Positions 31,063 through 40,781 of a stretch of 64,000 bases of DNA are shown here, piece by piece. Each line of letters starts with the position of its first letter. The first letter of the stretch is position 1. The DNA comes from Bdellovibrionales bacterium CG12_big_fil_rev_8_21_14_0_65_38_15 (lineage in GTDB: Bacteria > Bdellovibrionota > Bacteriovoracia > Bacteriovoracales > Bacteriovoracaceae), in assembly GCA_002787775.1 (NCBI GenBank), contig PCUW01000028.1, positions 62,739-126,738 on the forward strand, given 5' to 3'. The position numbers and the translations under genes are program-made. The notes below the pieces were generated by a model. The model made no database searches. It saw only the letters and a program-made list of their open reading frames with translations, and was not told where the DNA came from.

Positions 31063-33875
31063 GACTTTAAGACCTTTTTAAGAAAGAGGCCGGTGTGTGA
31101 CTTTTTAATCTTAGAAACCTCATCTGGAGTGCCGGAGCCAATGATAGTACCTCCATTGATTCCACCCTCAGGGCCAAGATCAATTACCCAGTCCGCAGAT
31201 TTGATCACATCTAAATTGTGCTCAATGACGATGACAGAATGACCCTGATTAACAAGATCATTGATTGCAGCAAGGAGAAGTTTAATATCTTCAAAATGAA
31301 GTCCCGTCGTCGGTTCATCCAGAACATAAATACAATGACCCTTCGTTCGCTTTGCAAGTTCTCTTGAAAGTTTAAGTCGCTGTGCCTCTCCACCTGATAG
31401 TGTGGTTGCTGGTTGGCCTAATGTCATATAGCCGAGGCCGACGCTATCAAGAGTCGCAAGTACTCTGTGAATCTTTGTATGATTTGTAAAAAATGGCACA
31501 GCTTCTGAAATTGTCATATTCAAAACATCAGCAATGCTCTTGCCTTTATAAAGAATAGAAAGAGTTTCGCGGTTATACCTTGAACCCTTACACTCACTAC
31601 ATGTGATAAAAATATCTGGCAGAAAATGCATTTCTACTTTTTTAACACAATTGCCTTCACATTCGTCACATCTTCCGCCTTTAACGTTAAAGCTAAAACG
31701 GCCAGGCTTATATCCACGTATTTGTGACTCAGGTGTTTTTGAATAAAGTGTTCTGATGTCATCAAATAAATTCGAATAGGTCGCCGGATTTGAATGCGGT
31801 GTTCTTCCAATTGGTGATTGATCGAGTTCGATCAAGCTATCAATGTGCTCGACCCCGCTAAGCGCCTGATGATTTCGTCTATACCATAAATGCTTATTTG
31901 CTCGATCGAGTTTGTGCTTGATTGCTGGAACTAGAACTTCATGAATGAGTGATGACTTTCCTGATCCAGAAACGCCAGAAACAACACATAGAACACCAAG
32001 TGGAATATCAATATCGACATTCTTTAAATTATTAGCTTTAGCACCTGATAGTTTTAGCCAGTTCTTAGCGGTTCTTAACTTACTAGGCCTTTCAATACTC
32101 TTTTCTCCACGAAGATAAGCCGCGGTGATCGAGTCTTTATTCTTTAAAAATTTATCCTTCTTATCGGCCGCAACCACAAAGCCGCCGTTTACTCCGGCAC
32201 CAGGACCCATATCAATAATGTAGTCGGCCTCAAGCATGGTCTCTTCATCGTGTTCGACAACTAAAACTGTATTACCCAGATCCCTTAAGGCTTTTAGAGT
32301 CTCAATCAGTTTTAAATTATCGCGTTGATGAAGACCAATACTAGGCTCGTCTAGAACATAAAGAACGCCAGAAAGAGCCGAGCCGATTTGTGTTGCAAGT
32401 CTAATTCGTTGTGCCTCTCCACCAGATAGAGTGGCAGCAGAACGGTTTAAGGTTAAATAGTCTAAACCAACGTCTAAAAGAAAAGATAAACGAGACTTAA
32501 TCTCTTGCATGAGCTTAGCTGAGATTTCTTTTTTCTCACCAGCTAGTTTAATCGAAGCAATAAACTTATTTGCTTCAGATATAGACATTGAACTAATGTC
32601 CATAATGTTTTTGTCTTCAATTTTAGTTGCAAGGGCTACTTCACCAAGTCTTTGTCCTTTGCAACTAGGACAAAGTTTAATATTCATGAACTCTTCAAGA
32701 GAAGTCCTGACTTTTTCAGAACCTGTTTCAGTATATTTTTTATCTAACCAATTTAGAATTCCCGGAAATGGTTTTGTAAATTTAAAGATAGAGTTTTCTG
32801 ACTCAAAACTAAAAACATAGGGTTGCTCACCGCCGTAGAAAAGCAATGTTTTAAAGTCATCGCTTAGATCTCGAAGTGAAGTTTTCTTTAAGTTAACCTT
32901 CTCTGTTTTGGCGACACTTTCAACCATACGAAGTAAGAATGTATTTTTTTTGGTTAAAGGTGTGATGGCACCATCTAAAATAGATAATGAATCATCAAAA
33001 ACAACACGATCTTCATCAAACGTCTTGGTCTCGCCTAGACCATTACATCTCGGGCAGGCACCTAACGGTGAATTAAAGGAAAATAATCGTGGCTCTAGAT
33101 CCGGATAGACTCGTGTTGATGATGGAGCCATATTATTTTCTGAATAAAAGAATTCCTTATCATCAATCAGAGCGACAAGATCGCCACCACCAACTTTAAG
33201 AGCATGCTCAATAGAGTCTGTTAGTCGTTTATCACCATCAGGTTTAATGACAAGTCTGTCGATAACAACATCAAGAGTTGTGCATTTTTTGATATTATTA
33301 TCTTCAAGTACTTCGACATTGCCATCAATTCTAAATCTTGAAAAACCAAGACTTAAATACTGCGAAATAAGAATCTTGGCTTCTTTAACATTTTTAGGAT
33401 GTAGTGGAGCTAATAAATGTAATCTGGCACCGTCTTTAGATTTATTAATTTCACGAACGATTTGAGGAACAGTCCATTTCTTAACTTCCTCACCACTTTC
33501 TAGGCAATAAAGAGTTCCAACTCTGGCATAAAGTACACGTAGGTAATCATAAATCTCAGTAATAGTTCCAACTGTAGAGCGAGGATTACGTGTACTTGTT
33601 TTTTGATCGATGGCAATTGAAGGAGACAGACCATCAATGGATTCAACATCTGGAGGTTGAAACTGACCTAGAAATTGCCTTGCATACGAAGATAATGATT
33701 CAATATATCTTCGCTGCCCTTCAACATAGATTGTATCAAAGGCCAAAGAAGATTTTCCGGAGCCCGAAGGACCAGTAATAACAGATAATTCATTTTTGGG
33801 AATAGATAAGCTTACGTCTTTTAAGTTGTGAACGCGCGCTCTTGTAACTCGAATTTCATTAAGCATTTTTTTCAT
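31059..33875 (-). CDS. uvrA: excinuclease ABC subunit A
   Basis: A 938-residue damage-recognition ATPase of nucleotide excision repair. It has two ABC modules: Walker A GPSGSGKSSLAFDTIYVEGQ near residue 35 and GVSGSGKSSLIHEVL near 636, signatures LSGGEAQRIRLATQIG and LSGGEAQRLKLSRELA, and zinc-binding Cys pairs (CPRCNGLGE; CDECEGNCV; CSECKG). Length is typical. The start overlaps the pdxA stop by 17 bases. Confidence 0.98.
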   Translation of the reverse strand: MKKMLNEIRVTRARVHNLKDVSLSIPKNELSVITGPSGSGKSSLAFDTIYVEGQRRYIESLSSYARQFLGQFQPPDVESIDGLSPSIAIDQKTSTRNPRSTVGTITEIYDYLRVLYARVGTLYCLESGEEVKKWTVPQIVREINKSKDGARLHLLAPLHPKNVKEAKILISQYLSLGFSRFRIDGNVEVLEDNNIKKCTTLDVVIDRLVIKPDGDKRLTDSIEHALKVGGGDLVALIDDKEFFYSENNMAPSSTRVYPDLEPRLFSFNSPLGACPRCNGLGETKTFDEDRVVFDDSLSILDGAITPLTKKNTFLLRMVESVAKTEKVNLKKTSLRDLSDDFKTLLFYGGEQPYVFSFESENSIFKFTKPFPGILNWLDKKYTETGSEKVRTSLEEFMNIKLCPSCKGQRLGEVALATKIEDKNIMDISSMSISEANKFIASIKLAGEKKEISAKLMQEIKSRLSFLLDVGLDYLTLNRSAATLSGGEAQRIRLATQIGSALSGVLYVLDEPSIGLHQRDNLKLIETLKALRDLGNTVLVVEHDEETMLEADYIIDMGPGAGVNGGFVVAADKKDKFLKNKDSITAAYLRGEKSIERPSKLRTAKNWLKLSGAKANNLKNVDIDIPLGVLCVVSGVSGSGKSSLIHEVLVPAIKHKLDRANKHLWYRRNHQALSGVEHIDSLIELDQSPIGRTPHSNPATYSNLFDDIRTLYSKTPESQIRGYKPGRFSFNVKGGRCDECEGNCVKKVEMHFLPDIFITCSECKGSRYNRETLSILYKGKSIADVLNMTISEAVPFFTNHTKIHRVLATLDSVGLGYMTLGQPATTLSGGEAQRLKLSRELAKRTKGHCIYVLDEPTTGLHFEDIKLLLAAINDLVNQGHSVIVIEHNLDVIKSADWVIDLGPEGGINGGTIIGSGTPDEVSKIKKSHTGLFLKKVLKS

Positions 33876-34812
33876 ATCGACCTAGTGCTTTAACAGCAAG
33901 TTCAAGACAATATAAGCAACCCATGTAGTTTGCTTTGTTTAAACCAAACATGTCTAGTGCTGTACCGTGATCAACACTTAGACGTAAGAAATCCAAGCCG
34001 AGAGTAATATTAGCACCAATAAAATGATTCATGGCTTTAAAGGGTGCTAGTCCTTGATCGTGAGAGCTATACACTAAGAGATCATGTTCTGTGGCTTGAT
34101 GATAAATTATATCACCAGAGATAGGGCCTATAAATTCATTATCTTTAAATCTATGATTAAGCTCTTTGATGACCGGAGAGAATAAAGCTAAATCATTACC
34201 TAGAATGCCGCTTTCACCTGCATGGGGATTGATGCCAGAGAAATAAACCTTGTTAAAATCTTTTGAAAGAAATGCCTTAGCACCAATAAGAACATTATGT
34301 ATTTGTTCCTGGATGAGCTGTGGAGTTATTGATGACTCTACTTTATCGAGCGAAATATGATCAGTAAGCAGAAGCACGTTTTTTGATGGGCTTGAAAAAA
34401 ACATTGAAAGATTACGCCCAAATGTTTGCCTTAGATGGCTTGTGTGTCCAGGCATGTTTGCAGGAAAAGATTTTTTAGAAGCTGGAAGTGTTAAAAGTAC
34501 ATCGCCTTTATTTAGATCTCTAATGGCCTTCGTGTAAGCATCGTAAGCTGGATCTTCACACCAAATAACCGGTAAATGAATATTAGAAATGAGTAGATGA
34601 TCGGGCTTAATTGAAAAAGGCAATCCGATTGACTTAAGTGTAAGTTTACAAGCTTCTTTGGATGCATAAAGAGTAAAATGCGATTTAGCACCACGTTCAA
34701 GCATGATGAATGATTTAAAAAAGACTTCGAGACCAATTCCGTTGCTATCACCCTGTGTGACTAAAACTTTGTTAGAATCGCTTGATATAGTGTTTGTTGC
34801 TTTCTCGCTCAA
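33859..34812 (-). CDS. pdxA: 4-hydroxythreonine-4-phosphate dehydrogenase
   Basis: A 317-residue enzyme of pyridoxal-phosphate synthesis (NAD-dependent). Seen: VTQGDSNGIGLEVFFKS (family TxGDPAGIGPE), GHTSHLRQTFG, the metal-binding GINPHAGESGILG, SHDQGLAPFKAM and LSVDHGTALDMFG. The start is a TTG inside the end of the SurA-like gene (41-base overlap) without a clear ribosome-binding site, so initiation probably depends on upstream translation. Confidence 0.93.
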   Translation of the reverse strand: MSEKATNTISSDSNKVLVTQGDSNGIGLEVFFKSFIMLERGAKSHFTLYASKEACKLTLKSIGLPFSIKPDHLLISNIHLPVIWCEDPAYDAYTKAIRDLNKGDVLLTLPASKKSFPANMPGHTSHLRQTFGRNLSMFFSSPSKNVLLLTDHISLDKVESSITPQLIQEQIHNVLIGAKAFLSKDFNKVYFSGINPHAGESGILGNDLALFSPVIKELNHRFKDNEFIGPISGDIIYHQATEHDLLVYSSHDQGLAPFKAMNHFIGANITLGLDFLRLSVDHGTALDMFGLNKANYMGCLYCLELAVKALGRYEKNA

Positions 34813-35689
34813 ACCATAAACTCGTTATTTCATTGGCGACTTGCTCAAATAGCTTTGCTCTAATTCGATCTTTATTTTTTACAAAAATTTCAGACTCTAC
34901 TAGGTCCTTTTTTTGAACATAAAAAACGTGAGTGGTACTGCCAAGGCGAATCGAATTAGTAAACGCACCTTCATCGGTACGCTTTAAAAGATCCTTAAGT
35001 TCTTTGGTCAAACCCTCTTCAGTGATATCACCAAGAGTGTTCGTTTCAACATCTTTGAATTCTTCTGGAAGTGTTCCCGAGACTTGGAATGACTTTAATG
35101 CTTCCTTAAATCGACGCTCTGATTTCTTGGAAAGTTTTCTATCGTCTAAACTAAAATCAACAAGTGTATATCTAAATGAAATAGACTTGTTGTTTTGATT
35201 TTCTTTATAAAAATTATTTTTAATCTCTTGTTCAGTTACAGAGATTAGCGGCCTAATAACTCTATCGTTAAAAATATTAAATTCGATCGTTTCTCTAATA
35301 AGTTCAAAGTACTCATCAAAAGTCATCCCGTTACCTTTTAAAAAACTTAAAAGAGCGGCCCTGCCAAGTCCTAAGCGTTGTTCTGTCGCTTTAATTTGCG
35401 ATTCAACTTGGTCATCCGAAATAACATAACCAAGCTCAATAAGTTTATCGCGAACTAAGACACGATTGATTAAAATTTCGATAGCCTGTTTAGTCGTCAA
35501 CTTTTTTCCCATATTATAAATATAAGGAGAGATCTGAGCTCTAGCGCTAACGTTGACTTTCATTCTTTCAACAAGTGATTGTGAAATCACTTGTTCATCA
35601 ACAACGGCAACAATCTTATCTAAAAGCTTGGCTTGAATTGGAGCAGATAAAGTAGAGAATAAAAGACAAAAAAATAGTGCCAATCGCAT
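34772..35689 (-). CDS. SurA N-terminal-domain periplasmic chaperone
   Basis: A 305-residue protein with a signal peptide (MRLALFFCLLFSTLSAPIQA) followed by KLLDKIVAVVDEQVISQSLV, the hallmark SurA N-terminal segment. The helical SurA_N domain runs to about residue 170. A degenerate parvulin-like segment follows, with no clear HILV or GGDLG motif, so it is probably a chaperone for outer-membrane proteins rather than an active isomerase. First gene of the pdxA-uvrA run; a second parvulin gene lies just upstream. Confidence 0.85.
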   Translation of the reverse strand: MRLALFFCLLFSTLSAPIQAKLLDKIVAVVDEQVISQSLVERMKVNVSARAQISPYIYNMGKKLTTKQAIEILINRVLVRDKLIELGYVISDDQVESQIKATEQRLGLGRAALLSFLKGNGMTFDEYFELIRETIEFNIFNDRVIRPLISVTEQEIKNNFYKENQNNKSISFRYTLVDFSLDDRKLSKKSERRFKEALKSFQVSGTLPEEFKDVETNTLGDITEEGLTKELKDLLKRTDEGAFTNSIRLGSTTHVFYVQKKDLVESEIFVKNKDRIRAKLFEQVANEITSLWFERESNKHYIKRF

Positions 35690-35763
35690 GCAAACCTCAG
35701 TTTCTAAACAACCAGATTAAACTATGCTAAAGGCACTCTTTAGACAAGCTTGCGCAGTGCAAA

Positions 35764-36588
35764 CTATTGAATAACGCTCTTGTTCACTTCAACTTTAGCG
35801 CTCTTGCGCATTTTGTCGAAGTATTGAGCTATAATGGCATCGCGTTTTTGATCGTAAATGACTTTCTTGTAGAAAGCTGTGTTGATGCTCTTGAAATCTC
35901 TTTGAGCTAACACCTTGATGATATGGTAGCCAAATTGTGAGCGAACGGGTGGTAAAATTGAGCCAACTTTTTGACCATTAATAGCTTCATAATATTCTGG
36001 CGCAAGATTCGTTTTTGGTTGAAAGCCAATATCTCCACCTGTGTCAGCCGTCGTCGTTTGAGAGTATTTATTAGCAAGTTCAGAAAATTTATCTGGTGAC
36101 TGCTTAAGTGTCTCGTAAACCTTCATCGCCTGTTTTAGTGCTTCTTCTGTTTCCGGCTTTGATGGCTCCGCTCTCATTCTAAAAAGAATATGTGCTGTTC
36201 TGTACTCTGGGTTTGCATCATAATATTTACGAACATCATCATCACTAACAACAATTTTTTGTAATTCATTTTCAAGATCTTTAGAGATTTGAGCATGATA
36301 GAGAATATCTTCAAGCTTTTCCATAACGACAGGGTCAGCTTCAAGTTTGTTTTGCTTGGCACGCTGTATGCCTAATTCTCTATTGATAAGATCATTTAAA
36401 ACCTTTTCTTTGGTGACAATTTTATCGCCAACAAAAAGAAGGTTTTCCTTATATGCTTTTTCAAACTCAGACTTAAGAATTGTCTTACCATTAACTTTGG
36501 CAACAACTGGGTCTGAAGTATTGGCGTGGGAAAGTGGTGTGCCTAAAATCACCATAGAAATTAAAGGCAAAATCAAAGATCTCTTCAT
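35764..36588 (-). CDS. periplasmic parvulin-type peptidyl-prolyl isomerase
   Basis: A 274-residue protein with a signal peptide (MKRSLILPLISMVILGTPLSHA), an N-terminal SurA/PrsA-like helical part (VVAKVNGKTILKSEFEKAY) and a complete parvulin domain at about 130-235: YRTAHILFRM, FSELANKYSQ, DTGGDIGFQ, FGYHIIKVLAQR. It should speed proline isomerisation in exported proteins. Separated from the SurA-like gene by 74 bases. Confidence 0.92.
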   Translation of the reverse strand: MKRSLILPLISMVILGTPLSHANTSDPVVAKVNGKTILKSEFEKAYKENLLFVGDKIVTKEKVLNDLINRELGIQRAKQNKLEADPVVMEKLEDILYHAQISKDLENELQKIVVSDDDVRKYYDANPEYRTAHILFRMRAEPSKPETEEALKQAMKVYETLKQSPDKFSELANKYSQTTTADTGGDIGFQPKTNLAPEYYEAINGQKVGSILPPVRSQFGYHIIKVLAQRDFKSINTAFYKKVIYDQKRDAIIAQYFDKMRKSAKVEVNKSVIQ

Positions 36589-36660
36589 GAGTACTTCGCT
36601 CCGAATAAATTAAGTAAATCCTTGGAATTAGTATACCAGAAAAATCTGACGTGCCATACC

Positions 36661-39600
36661 TTAGTTGGCAGGAAAGATTTGCATGACAGTTTTTTGTGCT
36701 AATTCTAAGGCCGATTCTGGATCAAGTGGAATCTTACTTGAGATCATTAATCTAAAATCCGGAGTGAACTGGTACGTTTTTGGCTGCTTCATAAATGTAT
36801 CAACAATCTTATTTCTAAGAGAAGCATCAGTCTCGAGAACACTTTTATCAAAGCGTAGGACCATGCTTTGTTCAGCAACAGTCGCATGTGTAACGGCTAG
36901 TTCTCGTAGGACCAGTCGAGTTTGAAGGATGGCAATCAGACCACGTAACTCCTTTGAAGGGGCGCCATAGGAGTCAATCGTTTCAGAAAAAATCGAATCC
37001 AGGGAATCAACTGACTCGGCATTTGAAAGTCTCTTGTATAACCTGAGCCTCTCGCTTGGATCTGCCACATAAGAATTGGGAATATAGCAAGGAAAAGGAG
37101 AAGTGATTTCGATATCTCGTTTTTGTCTTCTCGTTTCCCCTTTTAGTTCGCTAATCGCTTCACGCAAAAGCTCCATATAAAGCTCAAGGCCTACGGCTTC
37201 AACATGGCCCGATTGTTGGCCGCCAAGGATGTCACCAGCACCACGAATTTCGAGGTCACAGTTGGCGATATTAAAACCACTGCCCATTTCAGCATAAGTC
37301 TGAAGTGCTTTGAGACGTTTTTCAGCATCGGGTGAAACACGCCTTAGTTTTGGGACAACAAAATAGGCATAAGCTTTTTTATCAGAACGTCCAATTCTTC
37401 CACGCAACTGGTGAAGCTGTGAAAGACCATAAGTATCAGCGCGATCAATGATCATGGTGTTGGCATTTGGAATATCAATACCACTTTCAATAATAGTGGT
37501 GGAGATTAGGATTTGATAATCCCCTTTGTAAAAAGCGGCCATACGCTTTTCAAGCTCTCGCTCTGGAAGTTGTCCGTGAGCAATAATGATCTTTGCTTCA
37601 GGGACTAATTCACGAATCTTTGCCGCGTATTCCTCAATATCATAAACACGATTATGCACGATAAAGGCCTGGCCTCCTCGTTGCAGTTCTTTTTTAAGAG
37701 CTAGTTGAAGGGTCAGTTCATCCTCTTTAATGACATAGGTTTTGATAGATTGGCGTTTAGGTGGAGAGGTCTTAATAAGGGAAAGCTCTCGAAGACCTAA
37801 AAAAGCCATTTGAAGAGTACGTGGAATTGGAGTTGCCGTTAGTGTTAAAAAATCCACCTCGGCCCTAAGAAGTTTTAACTTTTCCTTATGTCCTACACCA
37901 AAGCGCTGTTCTTCATCGACTATCACTAAACCCAAATCTCTGTATTTAACTTTTTCAGAAAGAAGTTTATGTGTACCGATCACAATATCAACTTCGCCAA
38001 GCTCAAGCTTCGCAACAATTTCTTTTTCTTCTTTGGCCGTTTTAAAACGAGATAAAAAATCAATCTTCACAGGAAAGTTTTTAAACCTAGAGGTAAAAGA
38101 ATTAAAATGTTGAAGTGCTAAAACAGTCGTTGGAACTAAAACGGCAACTTGCTTTTTATCTTCAACGGCCTTAAAGGCTGCTCGCATGGCAACTTCTGTC
38201 TTTCCAAAGCCAACATCGCCACAAACCAGATGGTCCATGGGAAGAGGTTTTTGCATCGACTCTATAACGTCATCAATGGCAGAAAGTTGATCTGGGGTCT
38301 CTTTGAAAGGAAAAGATCTTTCAAACTCACGATAAAATTCATCTGGAGGTGAAAAAGAAAAGGCAGGGCTGCTTTCACGCTCTGCTTGAAGTTTTAATAG
38401 GTCAAAAGCAAGTTGTTTTGCGGACTTTTTTGCACGATCTCTTAAAACGGCAAACTTATTCGTTCTAAGAGAATCAACCGACTGTGTTGATTGAGCGTCC
38501 GCATGTTTTTGCACTAAGTTCATGCGATAAACAGGAAGATAAACTTTATCGTTGGCCGTATACTCAATGACTAAAAAGTCACTTTCAGTACCGCCAGCTT
38601 GCATCGTTTCAAGACCCAAATATTTACCAACACCGTGTTGATTATGAACGACGTAATCTCCAACTTTTAAAGAGGCTAGTTGTTCAGCAAAAAGGTCAAT
38701 GTCACGCTTCTTAATGACTTTAGATTTACTTTGTTTGTTAACAAATAAATCAGACTCAGAAAGAACTAAAAACTTCTCGCTTGGATAGTAAAAGCCATGA
38801 GAAATTTTAAAATCAATATATTCAATTCGTTCAAGTATTTTAGGACTTAAAAAAAGCTCTGCAAAACTTTTAAATTCTTTCCTGGAACTTTCAGAACTAC
38901 AGGCAAAAATAATTCTACCTGTTGATTGAAACTCTTTGTCGATATGTTCAAATATCTTTTTGATGAGTTCCTTTCCAGAGCTGCCATCAGCAAAATAATT
39001 TTTAAAATGTTGAAGAGTAGATTCAAGCGGAATATCTAGAACGTTATTTTCGTCATCATTTAAAGAGCTAAGAGCAATGTCATCAATATTAAATCTAAGA
39101 AATTCAGGCCATTTGGCACTAAGGTCGTAAAGTTTACTCGGTTCAGGCAACAAGCTAATTTCACTTTCATCAAGGTTAAGTCGTTCGTGATCACTTTTGA
39201 GTGTTTCAAAAAACGAAGACAGCTCTTGCTCACATTGAAGCGGCGAAATGACATGCATAACAACATGACTAATGTCGATTAAGTAATCTGAGATTGTTTG
39301 TGATTTTTCAAAAAAAAGTGGTGCATAGGCACACCAATTTTCAAAAAGCTGACTTTGATTAAGCTTATCAAATATATCTTTTCTAAATTCGTGTTTTGCT
39401 CTTTGTCCCGGAGCTGGTTGAGGAATATTTTCTCTCAGCGCGATTTGATAATTCTTTCCAGTTAAGGCCTGAGGGGTTGCGCTTAAGGAGACAGATTCAA
39501 CTGGATGATCTCGAAGTGTTCGTTGTGTTTCTGGATCAATTAAAAAAATCTCTTCAACCATATCGTCAAAATAGTGGAGACGAAGTGGTTTAGCACCGAA

Positions 39601-40167
39601 AGGATAGATATCGACAATTCCACCCTTTACGCAAAATGTACCGGGCTCTTCAACTGTCGTGGCCGCCACATAACCTCTGTCGCCCAGTTCTTTAGAAAGC
39701 TGTCCTGGAGAAATAATGTCTGAGGGATTAATTGAAAATTGGTTACTAATAAAAAATTCTTTAGGCGGAACGCGAAGCGCAAGGCTTTCGGCCGTGCAAA
39801 CAATGATTAGCCTTGCATCTGGGCCAAGGCTTCCCGATTTAAAATTAACTATATCTTGTAGCGTTAAAAATCGATCGTAGAGATTACGTTCAGAAACAAA
39901 AAAATCACTATAAGGAGAAACTTCGTGGCCACTGAATATCTTTGTGCGCCATGACTCGCTAAAATTTGTTTTAAGAAAGTCATAAATCTCTTCTTGTCGT
40001 TCTGAATCGGGACATACGACCAGGTGGACACCCTTTAAAAATTCATTTGCGGATAAATTTTTAAGGATAAAAAGCCATTGCTCATAATTAACACCACGCA
40101 AAGAAGTGCATAAATCAGACGATTTATTAATTTCTAAAAGTCGGCTTTGGAGCGTAGCAAAAATCAT
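36661..40167 (-). CDS. mfd: transcription-repair coupling factor Mfd
   Basis: A 1,168-residue translocase that removes stalled RNA polymerase and recruits UvrA. It has the N-terminal UvrB-like modules, the RNA-polymerase-interacting domain (LKVGDYVVHNQHGVGKYLGL, about residue 495), the RecG-like helicase motor (CGDVGFGKTEVAMRAAF, VDEEQRFGVGHKEKL, LTATPIPRTLQMA, QLRGRIGRSDKKAYAYF) and the C-terminal TRCF domain. Length is normal. It is encoded close to uvrA, a functional partner. Confidence 0.98.
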   Translation of the reverse strand: MIFATLQSRLLEINKSSDLCTSLRGVNYEQWLFILKNLSANEFLKGVHLVVCPDSERQEEIYDFLKTNFSESWRTKIFSGHEVSPYSDFFVSERNLYDRFLTLQDIVNFKSGSLGPDARLIIVCTAESLALRVPPKEFFISNQFSINPSDIISPGQLSKELGDRGYVAATTVEEPGTFCVKGGIVDIYPFGAKPLRLHYFDDMVEEIFLIDPETQRTLRDHPVESVSLSATPQALTGKNYQIALRENIPQPAPGQRAKHEFRKDIFDKLNQSQLFENWCAYAPLFFEKSQTISDYLIDISHVVMHVISPLQCEQELSSFFETLKSDHERLNLDESEISLLPEPSKLYDLSAKWPEFLRFNIDDIALSSLNDDENNVLDIPLESTLQHFKNYFADGSSGKELIKKIFEHIDKEFQSTGRIIFACSSESSRKEFKSFAELFLSPKILERIEYIDFKISHGFYYPSEKFLVLSESDLFVNKQSKSKVIKKRDIDLFAEQLASLKVGDYVVHNQHGVGKYLGLETMQAGGTESDFLVIEYTANDKVYLPVYRMNLVQKHADAQSTQSVDSLRTNKFAVLRDRAKKSAKQLAFDLLKLQAERESSPAFSFSPPDEFYREFERSFPFKETPDQLSAIDDVIESMQKPLPMDHLVCGDVGFGKTEVAMRAAFKAVEDKKQVAVLVPTTVLALQHFNSFTSRFKNFPVKIDFLSRFKTAKEEKEIVAKLELGEVDIVIGTHKLLSEKVKYRDLGLVIVDEEQRFGVGHKEKLKLLRAEVDFLTLTATPIPRTLQMAFLGLRELSLIKTSPPKRQSIKTYVIKEDELTLQLALKKELQRGGQAFIVHNRVYDIEEYAAKIRELVPEAKIIIAHGQLPERELEKRMAAFYKGDYQILISTTIIESGIDIPNANTMIIDRADTYGLSQLHQLRGRIGRSDKKAYAYFVVPKLRRVSPDAEKRLKALQTYAEMGSGFNIANCDLEIRGAGDILGGQQSGHVEAVGLELYMELLREAISELKGETRRQKRDIEITSPFPCYIPNSYVADPSERLRLYKRLSNAESVDSLDSIFSETIDSYGAPSKELRGLIAILQTRLVLRELAVTHATVAEQSMVLRFDKSVLETDASLRNKIVDTFMKQPKTYQFTPDFRLMISSKIPLDPESALELAQKTVMQIFPAN

Positions 40168-40250
40168 TATTGGCTCAAGAGATAAATTTAAAACAGGACC
40201 ATGCCACTATCGTTACGCAATCGTCCATATAAACAAATTGGACAAGCCAT

Positions 40251-40267
40251 TTTTGGAGATTCCAAAA
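40251..40267. promoter_or_regulatory. inverted repeat in the mfd-nuoA divergent spacer
   Basis: TTTTGGA-GAT-TCCAAAA has perfect 7-bp arms. It is the most obvious symmetrical element in the 173-base spacer, which must contain the promoters of both mfd and the nuo operon. A regulator cannot be named. Confidence 0.4.
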
Positions 40268-40340
40268 TGTTTCCAATATGTTAACAAATCATGTATTCTT
40301 CGAATCAAAAAATAAAGTCTAAGTTACGGGAGCAATTGAG

Positions 40341-40781
40341 ATGTCGAACACGAATCTTGACGTCTATATGCCGGTCATTATTTTAATGATTCTGGCTTTT
40401 GTTTTAGTTGGTGGTGCGCTTTTAGTTGCTAAAATTTTGCGACCAAGCAATCCAACAGAACTTAAACAAACTGAATATGAATGTGGTGAGCTACCTGTCG
40501 GTGTTGCTTGGTCCAACTTCAATGTTCGCTTCTATGTTGTCTCACTTATTTTTATCGTCTTTGATGTTGAGGGCGCTTTAATGTTCCCGCTAGCATCAAT
40601 CTATAAAAAATATAATGATGCTGGTGCCGGTGGCGTTGTTCTCGCAACCTTTCTTTTGTTCATTGGCATCTTGGCCGCTGGTGTTGTGTATTGCTGGCGC
40701 AAGGGTGATCTTGACTGGGTTAGAAGCTTTCAAACTCCAGCAAAAAATAACCAACGCACTCAAGGTGTTGTGAATGAATAA
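40341..40781 (+). CDS. nuoA: NADH-quinone oxidoreductase subunit A
   Basis: A 146-residue complex I subunit with three membrane helices. The conserved loop YECGELPVG and the helix NVRFYVVSLIFIVFDVEGAL with its acidic residues are intact. GGGAG precedes the ATG. First gene of a membrane-arm-only cluster. Overlaps nuoH by 8 bases. Confidence 0.97.
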   Translation: MSNTNLDVYMPVIILMILAFVLVGGALLVAKILRPSNPTELKQTEYECGELPVGVAWSNFNVRFYVVSLIFIVFDVEGALMFPLASIYKKYNDAGAGGVVLATFLLFIGILAAGVVYCWRKGDLDWVRSFQTPAKNNQRTQGVVNE